A DNA stretch of 5,927 nt from Oscillospiraceae bacterium (GTDB lineage Bacteria > Bacillota > Clostridia > Clostridiales > Clostridiaceae), in the NCBI GenBank assembly GCA_009785875.1, contig WQUF01000148.1:1-5927 (forward strand), written 5' to 3'. Both the position numbers and the translations under genes were made by a program. The notes under the pieces are model-generated. The model saw only the letters and a program-made list of their open reading frames with translations. It had not been told where the DNA came from and made no database searches. Shown one piece after another: positions 1 through 4,856 of this stretch. Within the stretch, counting starts at the first letter, position 1, and every line of letters begins with the position of its first letter.

Positions 1-30
1 TATGGGTTAATACAGGAGGCACAATGTTAA
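1..30 (+). CDS. Possible 3' end of upstream gene (dapA candidate), partial
   Basis: The frame beginning at position 1 is open from the window edge and stops with TAA at 28-30. It encodes YGLIQEAQC and overlaps the start of dapB by 7 bases. A C-terminal 'YGLI' is reminiscent of DapA (4-hydroxy-tetrahydrodipicolinate synthase), which often precedes dapB, but ten codons cannot prove identity. A second frame stops at 8-10 (ATG GGT TAA), so the upstream gene could instead end there. Either way, stop and start are close enough to suggest translational coupling with dapB. The identity is inference only. Confidence 0.3.
   Translation, partial: YGLIQEAQC
14..19 (+). promoter_or_regulatory. Shine-Dalgarno site of dapB
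   Basis: A perfect AGGAGG lies four bases before the ATG at 24. The dapB frame is open to the left edge of the window, so this site is what fixes the start. Confidence 0.85.
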
Positions 31-782
31 ATATACTACTTTCAGGCTCAAACGGGAAGATGGGCAAAAAAATTCAAGAGCTTTGCAAGGATGATGAGGA
101 ACTAAAAATTGCAGCTGGATACGATAAACTCTACGACCCAAGCTGTCCTTTTCCTCAATATACAGATTTAAAAAACGTTAAGGATAAAGTAGATGTGATA
201 ATCGATTTTTCAAGACCTGAAGCTTTAAACGATCTATTGAACTTCGCTAAAAAAGATTTAACTCCTATAATATTGTGCACAACTGGTTACAATGAAGATG
301 AGCTTTTAAAGATAGAAGAGACTTCGAAGAATATCCCTGTATTTAAATCGGCTAACATGTCCTTAGGTATAAATATCATAAATAATTTGCTTAAGAAGAT
401 TACACCTATACTTTATGACAGATACGATATAGAAATAATTGAAATGCATCACAATCAAAAGATGGATGCACCTTCCGGAACTGCTCTTATGCTGGCTAAT
501 ACTATTCAAGATGCTATTCCTGAGAAAACAAATTTAGTCAAAGGAAGAGATGGAGTTAAAAAGAGAAATAAAAAAGATATTGGAATTCACGCTATTCGTG
601 GCGGTACAATAACTGGAGAGCACGAAGTCATGTTTTGCGGAACAAGCGAAATAATCACAGTATCACACTCTGCTTTATCAAGAGATCTTTTCGCAGTTGG
701 CGCAATTAGAGCTGCAAAGTTTATGGCAGGGAAAAAGGAACCAGGGATGTATAATATGGATGATTTGATAAATCTTGATTGA
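24..782 (+). CDS. dapB: 4-hydroxy-tetrahydrodipicolinate reductase DapB
   Basis: This cytoplasmic enzyme uses NAD(P)H to reduce the DapA product to tetrahydrodipicolinate, on the way to diaminopimelate (cell wall) and lysine. The 252-aa length is typical of the family. Residues 7-17 form the Rossmann nucleotide-binding loop (G8, G11, G14 in SGSNGKMG). CTTGY at 85-89 matches the conserved segment after the dinucleotide fold. The family signature is complete at 137-154: E-x-x-E-x-H-H-x-x-K-x-D-A-P-S-G-T-A, with catalytic H142 (paired with H143) and K146. IRGGTITGEHEV at 191-202 is the conserved substrate-side segment. The ATG at 24 is chosen for its AGGAGG site. The gene follows the upstream coding frame almost without a gap and ends in its own terminator, so it is probably the last gene of a biosynthetic operon. 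It appears intact. Confidence 0.97.
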   Translation: MLNILLSGSNGKMGKKIQELCKDDEELKIAAGYDKLYDPSCPFPQYTDLKNVKDKVDVIIDFSRPEALNDLLNFAKKDLTPIILCTTGYNEDELLKIEETSKNIPVFKSANMSLGINIINNLLKKITPILYDRYDIEIIEMHHNQKMDAPSGTALMLANTIQDAIPEKTNLVKGRDGVKKRNKKDIGIHAIRGGTITGEHEVMFCGTSEIITVSHSALSRDLFAVGAIRAAKFMAGKKEPGMYNMDDLINLD

Positions 783-786
783 TTTT

Positions 787-813
787 AAAGGCTACTGAAA
801 TGTAGCCTTTTTT
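787..813 (+). terminator. Rho-independent terminator after dapB
   Basis: AAAGGCTAC (787-795) pairs with GTAGCCTTT (802-810) as a perfect 9-bp stem with a 6-base loop, followed by a T run to 813. It lies five bases after the dapB stop. On the minus strand the trailing T run is short (TTTAAAAT), so it may only weakly terminate the convergent Rpn gene. Confidence 0.92.
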
Positions 814-849
814 AATTAATATCTTAGCTTGATACAATATTATCTGTAA

Positions 850-1143
850 TTATTTTTTACTGGATGATACTTTTGGTATATTGAATTCTTCTTTAATTTG
901 AAGGATTTCAGCCCTTTGTAAGCCTGTAACTTTCATAATATCTAGCATATCAATACCTATGAGAAGCAAATTTCTTGTCATTTCATTTTTACTCTTTATT
1001 TCAGCTTCTTTTCTACCTTCTTTTCTACCTTCTTCCTTTCCTTCTTCCTTTCCTTTTTCCCATCCTTCTGCTCTAGCTTTTTTTGCAGCTCCTTCTATTG
1101 CATCCTGTATTTCCTGTTCAATAGTATACATTTCTATAGCCAT
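850..1143 (-). CDS. Possible internal in-frame product of the Rpn gene (C-terminal 97 aa)
   Basis: An ATG at 1141-1143, in the Rpn frame, is preceded on the minus strand by AAGGAG (1153-1158) nine bases upstream, as good a site as those of full genes in this window. Translation from it would give a 97-aa protein starting MAIEMYTIEQE. It contains the charged four-residue repeats and the C-terminal helical unit but none of the nuclease core. In E. coli, some rpn genes make such short C-terminal proteins from inside the gene, and they inhibit the full-length toxin. Here the AAGGAG also simply encodes Lys-Glu, and I see no convincing internal promoter, so this is a hypothesis. Confidence 0.35.
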   Translation of the reverse strand: MAIEMYTIEQEIQDAIEGAAKKARAEGWEKGKEEGKEEGRKEGRKEAEIKSKNEMTRNLLLIGIDMLDIMKVTGLQRAEILQIKEEFNIPKVSSSKK

Positions 1144-1791
1144 ATCAACAAACTCCTTTCTATTGAGATAATCGATTAATAGATCATTTTTTAAGCATTC
1201 TGATTTTGCTTTTTTAAATGCTTTACTATATGTTAATCCTTTATTTAAGGATTCTTTCATCATATATACGAAAAATGAATAACCCACAAAATTATTTTTT
1301 TCATCTTTTGTTTTAATTTTATCATAATTTATGTTTATTACTCTTACTTTCACATTTAAATCTTCTGTATCATAAATAAAATTTTTCTTTATCTCCAGAA
1401 TATAATCATCTTGTGGTTCATTACCATTATATACCACACAAAAAAAGGGTGCTGGTATCTTTATTGGTTCAGTCGAAAATACATTAAGTTCTTTCATCTT
1501 GATATATATTTTTATCAATTCTGAATAATATAACCAAAGTCTAATTGCCATATTTTGGTTAATCGTGCTTTGATGCTCGATAAGAATGAAAAGTATGTTT
1601 TGTTTGATCAAATATGAAATATCATTCCTTAATTCTTTGCTATAAAGAATTGAACTTGTATCAAAGAACTCTACATCTTCATCGGCTAGTTCAACACCAG
1701 TTAACCATTTATATAATATGATGAAATTCTTTTTTTCTTTAAATAAATATCTAAAAATTGAGTCTTTAAATTTCTTGTTTTCTTTAATCAT
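850..1791 (-). CDS. Rpn family recombination-promoting nuclease/putative transposase (PD-(D/E)XK)
   Basis: This is a member of the Rpn/transposase_31-like family: Mg-dependent DNA endonucleases studied in E. coli for promoting RecA-independent recombination and, more recently, for phage defence. The N-terminal part carries the PD-(D/E)XK core. Counting from the ATG at 1791, NDI has D57 and the strand ILFILIEHQS has E72 and Q74, the E-x-Q form usual here. The family-typical segment PAPFFCVVYNG is at about 113-123. After a helical region come four-residue repeats (GWEKGKEEGKEEGRKEGRKE, about 243-262) and a C-terminal segment that resembles a short helical/HTH unit. The start is the ATG at 1789-1791, with AGAGGT four to five bases before it. 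A GTG six bases further upstream lies inside that site and is rejected. The protein is 313 aa, near the usual length, with no frameshift. No flanking inverted repeats were seen, so it does not look like part of a classical insertion sequence. The upstream neighbour on the same strand is an acetyltransferase. Confidence 0.9.
   Translation of the reverse strand: MIKENKKFKDSIFRYLFKEKKNFIILYKWLTGVELADEDVEFFDTSSILYSKELRNDISYLIKQNILFILIEHQSTINQNMAIRLWLYYSELIKIYIKMKELNVFSTEPIKIPAPFFCVVYNGNEPQDDYILEIKKNFIYDTEDLNVKVRVININYDKIKTKDEKNNFVGYSFFVYMMKESLNKGLTYSKAFKKAKSECLKNDLLIDYLNRKEFVDMAIEMYTIEQEIQDAIEGAAKKARAEGWEKGKEEGKEEGRKEGRKEAEIKSKNEMTRNLLLIGIDMLDIMKVTGLQRAEILQIKEEFNIPKVSSSKK
1005..1064 (-). repeat. 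12-bp tandem repeat inside the Rpn gene
   Basis: On the plus strand, two copies of CTTCTTTTCTAC (1005-1016, 1017-1028) are followed by two of CTTCTTCCTTTC (1029-1040, 1041-1052) and one decayed unit (1053-1064). On the coding strand each unit is four codons, giving GRKE or GKEE. Loss or gain of a unit keeps the frame and changes the length of a charged linker/coiled segment. EG-rich repeats of this kind are common near the C-terminus of Rpn-family proteins. Confidence 0.85.
1153..1158 (-). promoter_or_regulatory. Internal Shine-Dalgarno-like site in the Rpn gene
   Basis: The minus strand reads GAAAGGAGTT across 1151-1160. The AAGGAG core is nine bases before an in-frame ATG at 1143. It may direct a separate C-terminal product. 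Confidence 0.4.
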
Positions 1792-1795
1792 GCTC

Positions 1796-1801
1796 ACCTC
1801 T
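1796..1801 (-). promoter_or_regulatory. Shine-Dalgarno site deciding the Rpn start
   Basis: On the minus strand AGAGGT ends four bases before the ATG at 1791. The alternative GTG (1795-1797) overlaps this site and would have no ribosome binding site of its own. Confidence 0.75.
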
Positions 1802-1808
1802 AAATTTA

Positions 1809-1814
1809 ATTATA
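1809..1814 (-). promoter_or_regulatory. Possible -10 element for the Rpn gene
   Basis: The minus strand reads TATAAT here, a perfect consensus -10, in the 80-bp gap between the acetyltransferase and Rpn genes. No good -35 is found at the right distance (TTTTAA at 17-bp spacing), and the leader would be only about ten bases. The region is very AT-rich, so a chance match is quite possible. Confidence 0.3.
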
Positions 1815-1875
1815 ATCTATTTTATTTATTTTTAAAATAGTCATTTTATATTCACGTTATACGTAAAAACTTTAT

Positions 1876-2466
1876 TTATAACACATATTCCATATTCATC
1901 TCAAACGGCTCTGCTTCAAACAATTCTGCCATATTTTCTTCTGCATCAACACAGCCTATCCCACGGTAAAAAGCTTGGCTTTCCTGTGAAGAGTTGGCAC
2001 TGATATACAGTTTTTTTGCTCCAATTTTTTTAGCCGCATCAGTCACCATGGAAAATAGCTTTCGACCAATACCCTTTTTTCTGTATTCAAAGGAAACATG
2101 CAAATAAACCAGCCGTAGATACTGCTTATTGTTTCCTATAAAATTACCGTCAAGACCACAAAAGCCGATCAGTTTATTTTCGTCAAAAGCACAGAATAGC
2201 ATACCTCCGGATTGGATGATCTGAATAAAATCATCTGTTGCCAGTTTAAATTTCTTTGCTTCGTCCCAGTTCATGATACAAGGACTATCCACAAGAACCC
2301 ATTTATCGTCTTTATTTTGCCAGCTCTTCTCTACTTTCTGATAACGATTGAAGTATCGAAGTAAATCCGGTGTGATTTCATCAAGGGTTAGTTGTCTGTA
2401 TTGTATGCCATCTGCGGCTTTGACCATGTTCCATTCAATAATTAATTCCTTTTCATATATCTCCAT
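1876..2466 (-). CDS. GNAT family N-acetyltransferase
   Basis: This is a predicted cytoplasmic acetyl-CoA-dependent N-acetyltransferase of 196 aa; the substrate cannot be told from sequence. The GNAT core is clear. FCAFDENKLIGFCGLDG (91-107) is the strand pair before motif A. LVYLHVSFEYRKKGIGRKLF (119-138) is motif A with the pyrophosphate-binding loop R-K-K-G-I-G at 129-134. YISANSSQESQAFYRGIGC (154-172) is motif B with the usual 'AFYRGIGC' acetyl-CoA segment. The ATG at 2466 is supported by AGAGAGGA (2475-2482) eight bases upstream. Relatives often begin near 'IQYRQLTLDEI' (residue 21 here), so the first 20 residues may be an extension or part of them untranslated. The gene uses visibly more G/C in third positions than the neighbouring Rpn gene, which suggests separate acquisition. 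No terminator is seen between it and Rpn, so the two may be co-transcribed. Confidence 0.9.
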   Translation of the reverse strand: MEIYEKELIIEWNMVKAADGIQYRQLTLDEITPDLLRYFNRYQKVEKSWQNKDDKWVLVDSPCIMNWDEAKKFKLATDDFIQIIQSGGMLFCAFDENKLIGFCGLDGNFIGNNKQYLRLVYLHVSFEYRKKGIGRKLFSMVTDAAKKIGAKKLYISANSSQESQAFYRGIGCVDAEENMAELFEAEPFEMNMEYVL

Positions 2467-2567
2467 TTTAATTTTCCTCTCTGATATATATTATGAATAT
2501 GCTTGCCTTTTTGACCATAGATACTTCTTCTCTTTAGTTTATCACTAATAAATAATTTTTTTTAAAC

Positions 2568-2597
2568 TTGTAACAAAATCTAAGACCCAATCATAGT
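2568..2597 (+). promoter_or_regulatory. Possible promoter for the DUF1659/DUF2922 genes
   Basis: TTGTAA (2568-2573) and CATAGT (2592-2597) are spaced by 18 bases. Each matches the sigma-A consensus at four of six positions. TATAAA at 2597-2602 is a better -10 by sequence but has no -35 at a proper distance. The stretch lies in the 174-bp divergent gap between the acetyltransferase (minus) and the small genes (plus). The assignment is weak. Confidence 0.3.
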
Positions 2598-2625
2598 ATA
2601 AAGTGTACCAACTAATACAAATAAC

Positions 2626-2633
2626 GAGGTGAT
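2626..2633 (+). promoter_or_regulatory. Shine-Dalgarno site deciding the DUF1659 start
   Basis: GAGGTGAT sits seven bases before the ATG at 2641. The in-frame GTG at 2629 is part of this site and is not the start. Confidence 0.8.
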
Positions 2634-2640
2634 TAAACTT

Positions 2641-2859
2641 ATGATCAAAAAAGCTTTGTACAATGAAAAGTTAACTGTAAGTTACGAATTTCTAGATGAA
2701 TTTGGAAAAATGTCAAAGAGAAAGCAAGCCATAACCTTTATGTCCAGCGATGCAAGTGACGACGAGAAGTATGCGATGGCGCAAAAGCTAGGAGAACTCC
2801 TAGTAGCACCTCCGAAGGCGATTCAAGAGACACTTGTATATGATTTAGTGGAGGCTTAG
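2641..2859 (+). CDS. DUF1659-like small protein
   Basis: This is a 72-aa protein of unknown function from the ATG at 2641. The pattern fits the DUF1659 family: a short beta-rich N-terminal half (KLTVSYEFLDEFGKMSKRKQAITF, residues 10-33), then 'SSDASDDEKYAMAQKLGELL' (35-54), matching the family's 'aT-D-e-yavA-al-L' helix, and a C-terminal strand ETLVYDLVEA. It has no signal peptide, membrane segment or cysteine. It is followed two bases later by a DUF2922-like gene whose ribosome binding site lies in its last codons. That pairing is recurrent in Firmicutes and supports both assignments. The role of the pair is not known to me. The family call is from pattern memory, not from a profile search. 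Confidence 0.75.
   Translation: MIKKALYNEKLTVSYEFLDEFGKMSKRKQAITFMSSDASDDEKYAMAQKLGELLVAPPKAIQETLVYDLVEA
2850..2854 (+). promoter_or_regulatory. Shine-Dalgarno site of the DUF2922 gene
   Basis: GGAGG lies inside the last codons of the preceding gene, seven bases before the ATG at 2862. Together with the two-base gap between genes, this indicates translational coupling. Confidence 0.8.
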
Positions 2860-2861
2860 CC

Positions 2862-3077
2862 ATGGATAAGATTACTTTGACACTAAAATTCGATCTAGAA
2901 AGTGGTCAAAAAGGCAATATCGTAATAAAAGATGTTTCTGAACTTACGACGAATGCCCAGATCTTACAGTTTGCAAATGATATTATAGCTGGTAATACTA
3001 AAATAAATGGCTCGAAACCGTTGAAACTCTATTCTTGTAAAAAAGCTATAACTTCAGAAGAAGAATTAGTCAATTGA
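2862..3077 (+). CDS. DUF2922-like small protein
   Basis: This is a 71-aa protein of unknown function. It fits the DUF2922 pattern: an N-terminal strand with alternating hydrophobics (KITLTLKFDLESGQKGNIVI, 3-22), a 'D-V-S-E-L-T-T' turn (24-30), a helix with 'ILQFANDIIAGN' (34-45, matching the family's 'am-d-iIakn'), and a C-terminal strand ending in KKAITSEEELVN. No membrane segment or signal peptide is present. It starts two bases after the DUF1659-like stop and is surely in the same transcript. A hairpin follows directly, so the two small genes probably form a complete unit separate from the ParB-like gene downstream. Confidence 0.78.
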   Translation: MDKITLTLKFDLESGQKGNIVIKDVSELTTNAQILQFANDIIAGNTKINGSKPLKLYSCKKAITSEEELVN

Positions 3078-3080
3078 TCA

Positions 3081-3109
3081 AAAGCCGTGGTTAAATCTGC
3101 GGCTTTATA
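3081..3109 (+). terminator. Hairpin, weak terminator or attenuator after the DUF2922 gene
   Basis: AAAGCCG (3081-3087) pairs with CGGCTTT (3100-3106), with possible G-T pairs extending into the loop. It begins three bases after the DUF2922 stop. The T tract is short (CTTTATAAAAAATTTAT), so some transcription may pass through into the ParB-like gene. Confidence 0.6.
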
Positions 3110-3127
3110 AAAAATTTATATTGTTTT

Positions 3128-3133
3128 GGAGGT
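3128..3133 (+). promoter_or_regulatory. Shine-Dalgarno site deciding the ParB-like start
   Basis: GGAGGT ends seven bases before the ATG at 3141. The in-frame TTG at 3126 overlaps it and is rejected as the start. Confidence 0.82.
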
Positions 3134-3140
3134 AATATTT

Positions 3141-4322
3141 ATGAGTTATTATGATTATTATATGAGTGAACACATGGAGATGTCGATTGGAGATGATCTT
3201 ATGCCAAATGTTCCTCTTAAAAATAGCGGATTTAAGACTACTGAGGAATTTATTTTTGAGCCTGACGATGAAGAAGCTAAGGAATATGAAAGAAAAGTTC
3301 AATCCCTGCGAGAGAAGGATTTTTCTGAAGGCATCGATATATTTAAGAATTTTCAATATTTAGATATAGATCTTTTAAATCAGGAAGAAAGCGGATGGAA
3401 TTATTTTGAAAGACCAAACATGCTGCAGCATCTTGATTTAATGGCATCGATCCAAAATATAGGAGTATTTTCACCATTAATAGTGAACAAAAAGGATGAT
3501 GGCAAGTATTATATCATCTGTGGACAATCTAGAGTAAATGCTTTAAAGGATCTATTTAAAAATACCAGAAATGAACGCTTTAAATATGCCCCCTGCTTCA
3601 TAATCGAAGGAAAGATCGATGAATACTACGTTCGCTCTCTCATAATAGATTCCAACTTGACTTATCGCTCTATACACAGGGAAACTCTACTGAAGGCAAT
3701 ATTTGAAAGGGCGGAACTATTAAAAAGGACCAAAAAATTTAAAAATGAATTAAATGTGGCTCAAACCATTGCGGATGAATTCGGACTCTCTAAAGGTACG
3801 ATCAATAATTATCTGACCATGAAGAAGCTCTGCCCAGAAGCGATGACTTTGGTATCTAAAAAGAAGTTAAATATGGATTCTGCGAAAAAGCTGGCAAAGT
3901 TTAAACAAGAAGATCAGGTTTATATTTTAGAGCACACTACACTTGAAAACTTAAACCAAGGATTTAAAGCAAAGGTTCTCGCTAAAGATATCGATCCAGA
4001 AAAGCCAATTCAAAAGCAGATAGATAATAAGATTGAGATTTTAAATAGAATGGTGCCAAATACCACAACTGTAAAAGTAGAAATTGCAAAGGATCGCTTA
4101 GAGAAATTTTTAAATCTAATTATAAATTTTAAAAAAGAAGAACTAGCAGGATTCTCAAAGCTTTCAGATAGAAAATATATAAAGAAAACCATAAACGTAG
4201 CAGTAAACGAAAACCACATGAAACACTATATATCAAATGGTCTAATAGATAGAACTTTAGTAAATAGAGCATGCTCAAACGATTACTATACAATAATGAA
4301 TTACAAGACCAGCATAAGATAA
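3141..4322 (+). CDS. ParB/RepB/Spo0J-family DNA-binding protein (orphan)
   Basis: This is a 393-aa predicted DNA-binding protein. Residues 1-87 form an acidic extension beginning MSYYDYYMSEHMEMS, followed by a charged helix (DDEEAKEYERKVQSLREKDF, about 42-61). Residues about 88-138 are the ParB/sulfiredoxin-like domain: 'LDLMASIQNIGVFSPLIV' (98-115) matches 'l-SI-x-G-x-x-P-i-V', and 'YYIICGQSRVNAL' (123-135) is the nucleotide-box motif, here G-Q-S-R (128-131) rather than G-E-R-R. NLTYRSIHRET (172-182) fits the conserved linker. 'VAQTIADEFGLSKGTINNYLTMKKL' (206-230) is a helix-turn-helix, and 'KKLNMDSAKKLAKF' (241-254) matches the following ParB segment. The rest (255-393) is not recognised. 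It is longer than chromosomal Spo0J and has no parA next to it. ParB-like orphans of this kind occur on plasmids, phages and integrative elements, where they may act in partition or transcription control. I see no parS-like 16-mer in the window. A weak terminator separates it from the small genes upstream. Confidence 0.85.
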   Translation: MSYYDYYMSEHMEMSIGDDLMPNVPLKNSGFKTTEEFIFEPDDEEAKEYERKVQSLREKDFSEGIDIFKNFQYLDIDLLNQEESGWNYFERPNMLQHLDLMASIQNIGVFSPLIVNKKDDGKYYIICGQSRVNALKDLFKNTRNERFKYAPCFIIEGKIDEYYVRSLIIDSNLTYRSIHRETLLKAIFERAELLKRTKKFKNELNVAQTIADEFGLSKGTINNYLTMKKLCPEAMTLVSKKKLNMDSAKKLAKFKQEDQVYILEHTTLENLNQGFKAKVLAKDIDPEKPIQKQIDNKIEILNRMVPNTTTVKVEIAKDRLEKFLNLIINFKKEELAGFSKLSDRKYIKKTINVAVNENHMKHYISNGLIDRTLVNRACSNDYYTIMNYKTSIR

Positions 4323-4556
4323 TTAGCTGTTACCACTGATACATTGCTGTTCATGAAGGCGTTGGAGAATATTTGGCGTTTTTAGAAAATTTTGTTGAAA
4401 TCCGCTATAAAAGACATGGAAACACTTGAGCTGCAATTAATTCAGCGAAATTTAGGATTTATTGAAATGTACATAAAAAAATGATCATAATCCCAAGAAA
4501 TTTTTGGAATGAAATATTTTATTTTTAGGAACAATTTAAGATGAGTTGCTTTAAAA
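4323..4556 (+). other. Gene-free stretch with short broken coding pieces
   Basis: No intact gene lies between the ParB-like stop and 4557. Three short open pieces in different frames have protein-like composition: 4323-4382 (LAVTTDTLLFMKALENIWRF, then TAG), 4340-4428 (YIAVHEGVGEYLAFLENF and on, then TGA) and 4386-4484 (with DMETLELQLIQRNLGFIEMY and then TGA). None has a ribosome binding site. Their end-to-end arrangement suggests one or more small genes broken by frameshifts, but I cannot name a family. The remainder, 4485-4556, is AT-rich with a small palindrome at 4493-4507. Confidence 0.4.
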
Positions 4557-4718
4557 ATGAGTAAAATTTATACTCAATTCGTTATCTATGTAGAAGATGG
4601 TTTGCTTGTACTGCTTAGCATTGTACTATTTGCAGTTTTATACCTTATGATAAACCCCGGAATGATTTCATTACAAACTATTGGAAAAGCAGTATATATT
4701 GCGAAGTGGCAAAGCTAA
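4557..4718 (+). CDS. Doubtful 53-aa ORF with one membrane-like segment
   Basis: This open frame starts with ATG at 4557 (MSKIYTQFVIYVEDG) and stops at 4716-4718. Residues 15-31 (GLLVLLSIVLFAVLYLM) look like a single transmembrane helix. The end (GMISLQTIGKAVYIAKWQS) instead resembles the recognition-helix region of a small XRE regulator that is continued in another frame at 4699. I therefore read it as a chance or deletion-born join between the start of a membrane protein gene and a regulator remnant. There is no clear ribosome binding site, and it is probably not a functional gene. Confidence 0.25.
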   Translation: MSKIYTQFVIYVEDGLLVLLSIVLFAVLYLMINPGMISLQTIGKAVYIAKWQS

Positions 4719-4824
4719 AGGTGTTCGATTCAGCACAATCAATAAAATCTGCTGGTACTTGAAATGCGATGTAGGCGATATATTAAAATTCGATGGAACT
4801 TTGGAGGGGAATGATGAAAAATAA
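4662..4824 (+). pseudogene. Remnant of a small Cro/C1-type (XRE) transcriptional regulator, frameshifted
   Basis: The frame ending with TAA at 4822-4824 encodes LRSGKAKGVRFSTINKICWY (from 4699) followed by LKCDVGDILKFDGTLEGNDEK. This is a very good match to the C-terminal half of short HTH_26/YozG-like regulators ('l-kGk-vrfsTldkiC-aL-c-vGDil-f'). The matching preceding helix (MISLQTIGK, 4662-4688) is in a different frame, so a frameshift or short insertion lies at about 4689-4698. The N-terminal half with the first HTH helices is missing. Such proteins of about 70 aa normally bind DNA as dimers. The remnant's stop overlaps the ribosome binding site region and ATGs of the next gene, as in an operon. 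Confidence 0.65.
4803..4809 (+). promoter_or_regulatory. Shine-Dalgarno site with ATGs out of frame to the following gene
   Basis: GGAGGGG is followed by ATG at 4811 and, in the same frame, ATG at 4814. They give only MMKNKIWKY before TGA at 4838-4840. The long open frame that follows is in another phase. The site is probably the original ribosome binding site of the gene that now reads from about 4857. Confidence 0.6.
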
Positions 4825-4856
4825 AATATGGAAATACTGAGCAATATCAAGGACGC

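Noticed and set aside
959..1171. Open frame on the plus strand opposite the Rpn C-terminus, rich in Ser, Pro and Phe
   Set aside because: Its composition is the mirror of the Lys/Glu/Gly repeats on the coding strand. It has no ribosome binding site, and the opposite strand has clear family motifs.
850..1797. Rpn gene as part of an insertion sequence
   Set aside because: The family is sometimes labelled transposase, but no terminal inverted repeats or target duplications are visible around 820-1870.
1851..1866. ACGT-TAT-ACGT motif between the acetyltransferase and Rpn genes as a terminator
   Set aside because: Only four base pairs can form, with no useful T run; it is too weak to call.
2511..2540. 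TTGACC as a plus-strand -35 box
   Set aside because: The best -10 at proper spacing is TTAGTT or TAGTTT, a poor match, and it lies about 100 bases from the next gene.
3105..3356. Minus-strand open frame overlapping the start of the ParB-like gene
   Set aside because: It lies opposite a clear coding sequence, is composed of low-complexity Ile/Asn/His and has no supported start. The same reasoning rejects the frames at 4010-4219 (minus), 2348-2548 (plus), 3166-3363 (plus) and 5038-5235 (plus).
3141..4322. Chromosomal Spo0J/ParB with parS
   Set aside because: The protein is too long, has GQSR instead of GERR, has no parA neighbour, and no sequence resembling the TGTTTCACGTGAAACA site was found in the window.
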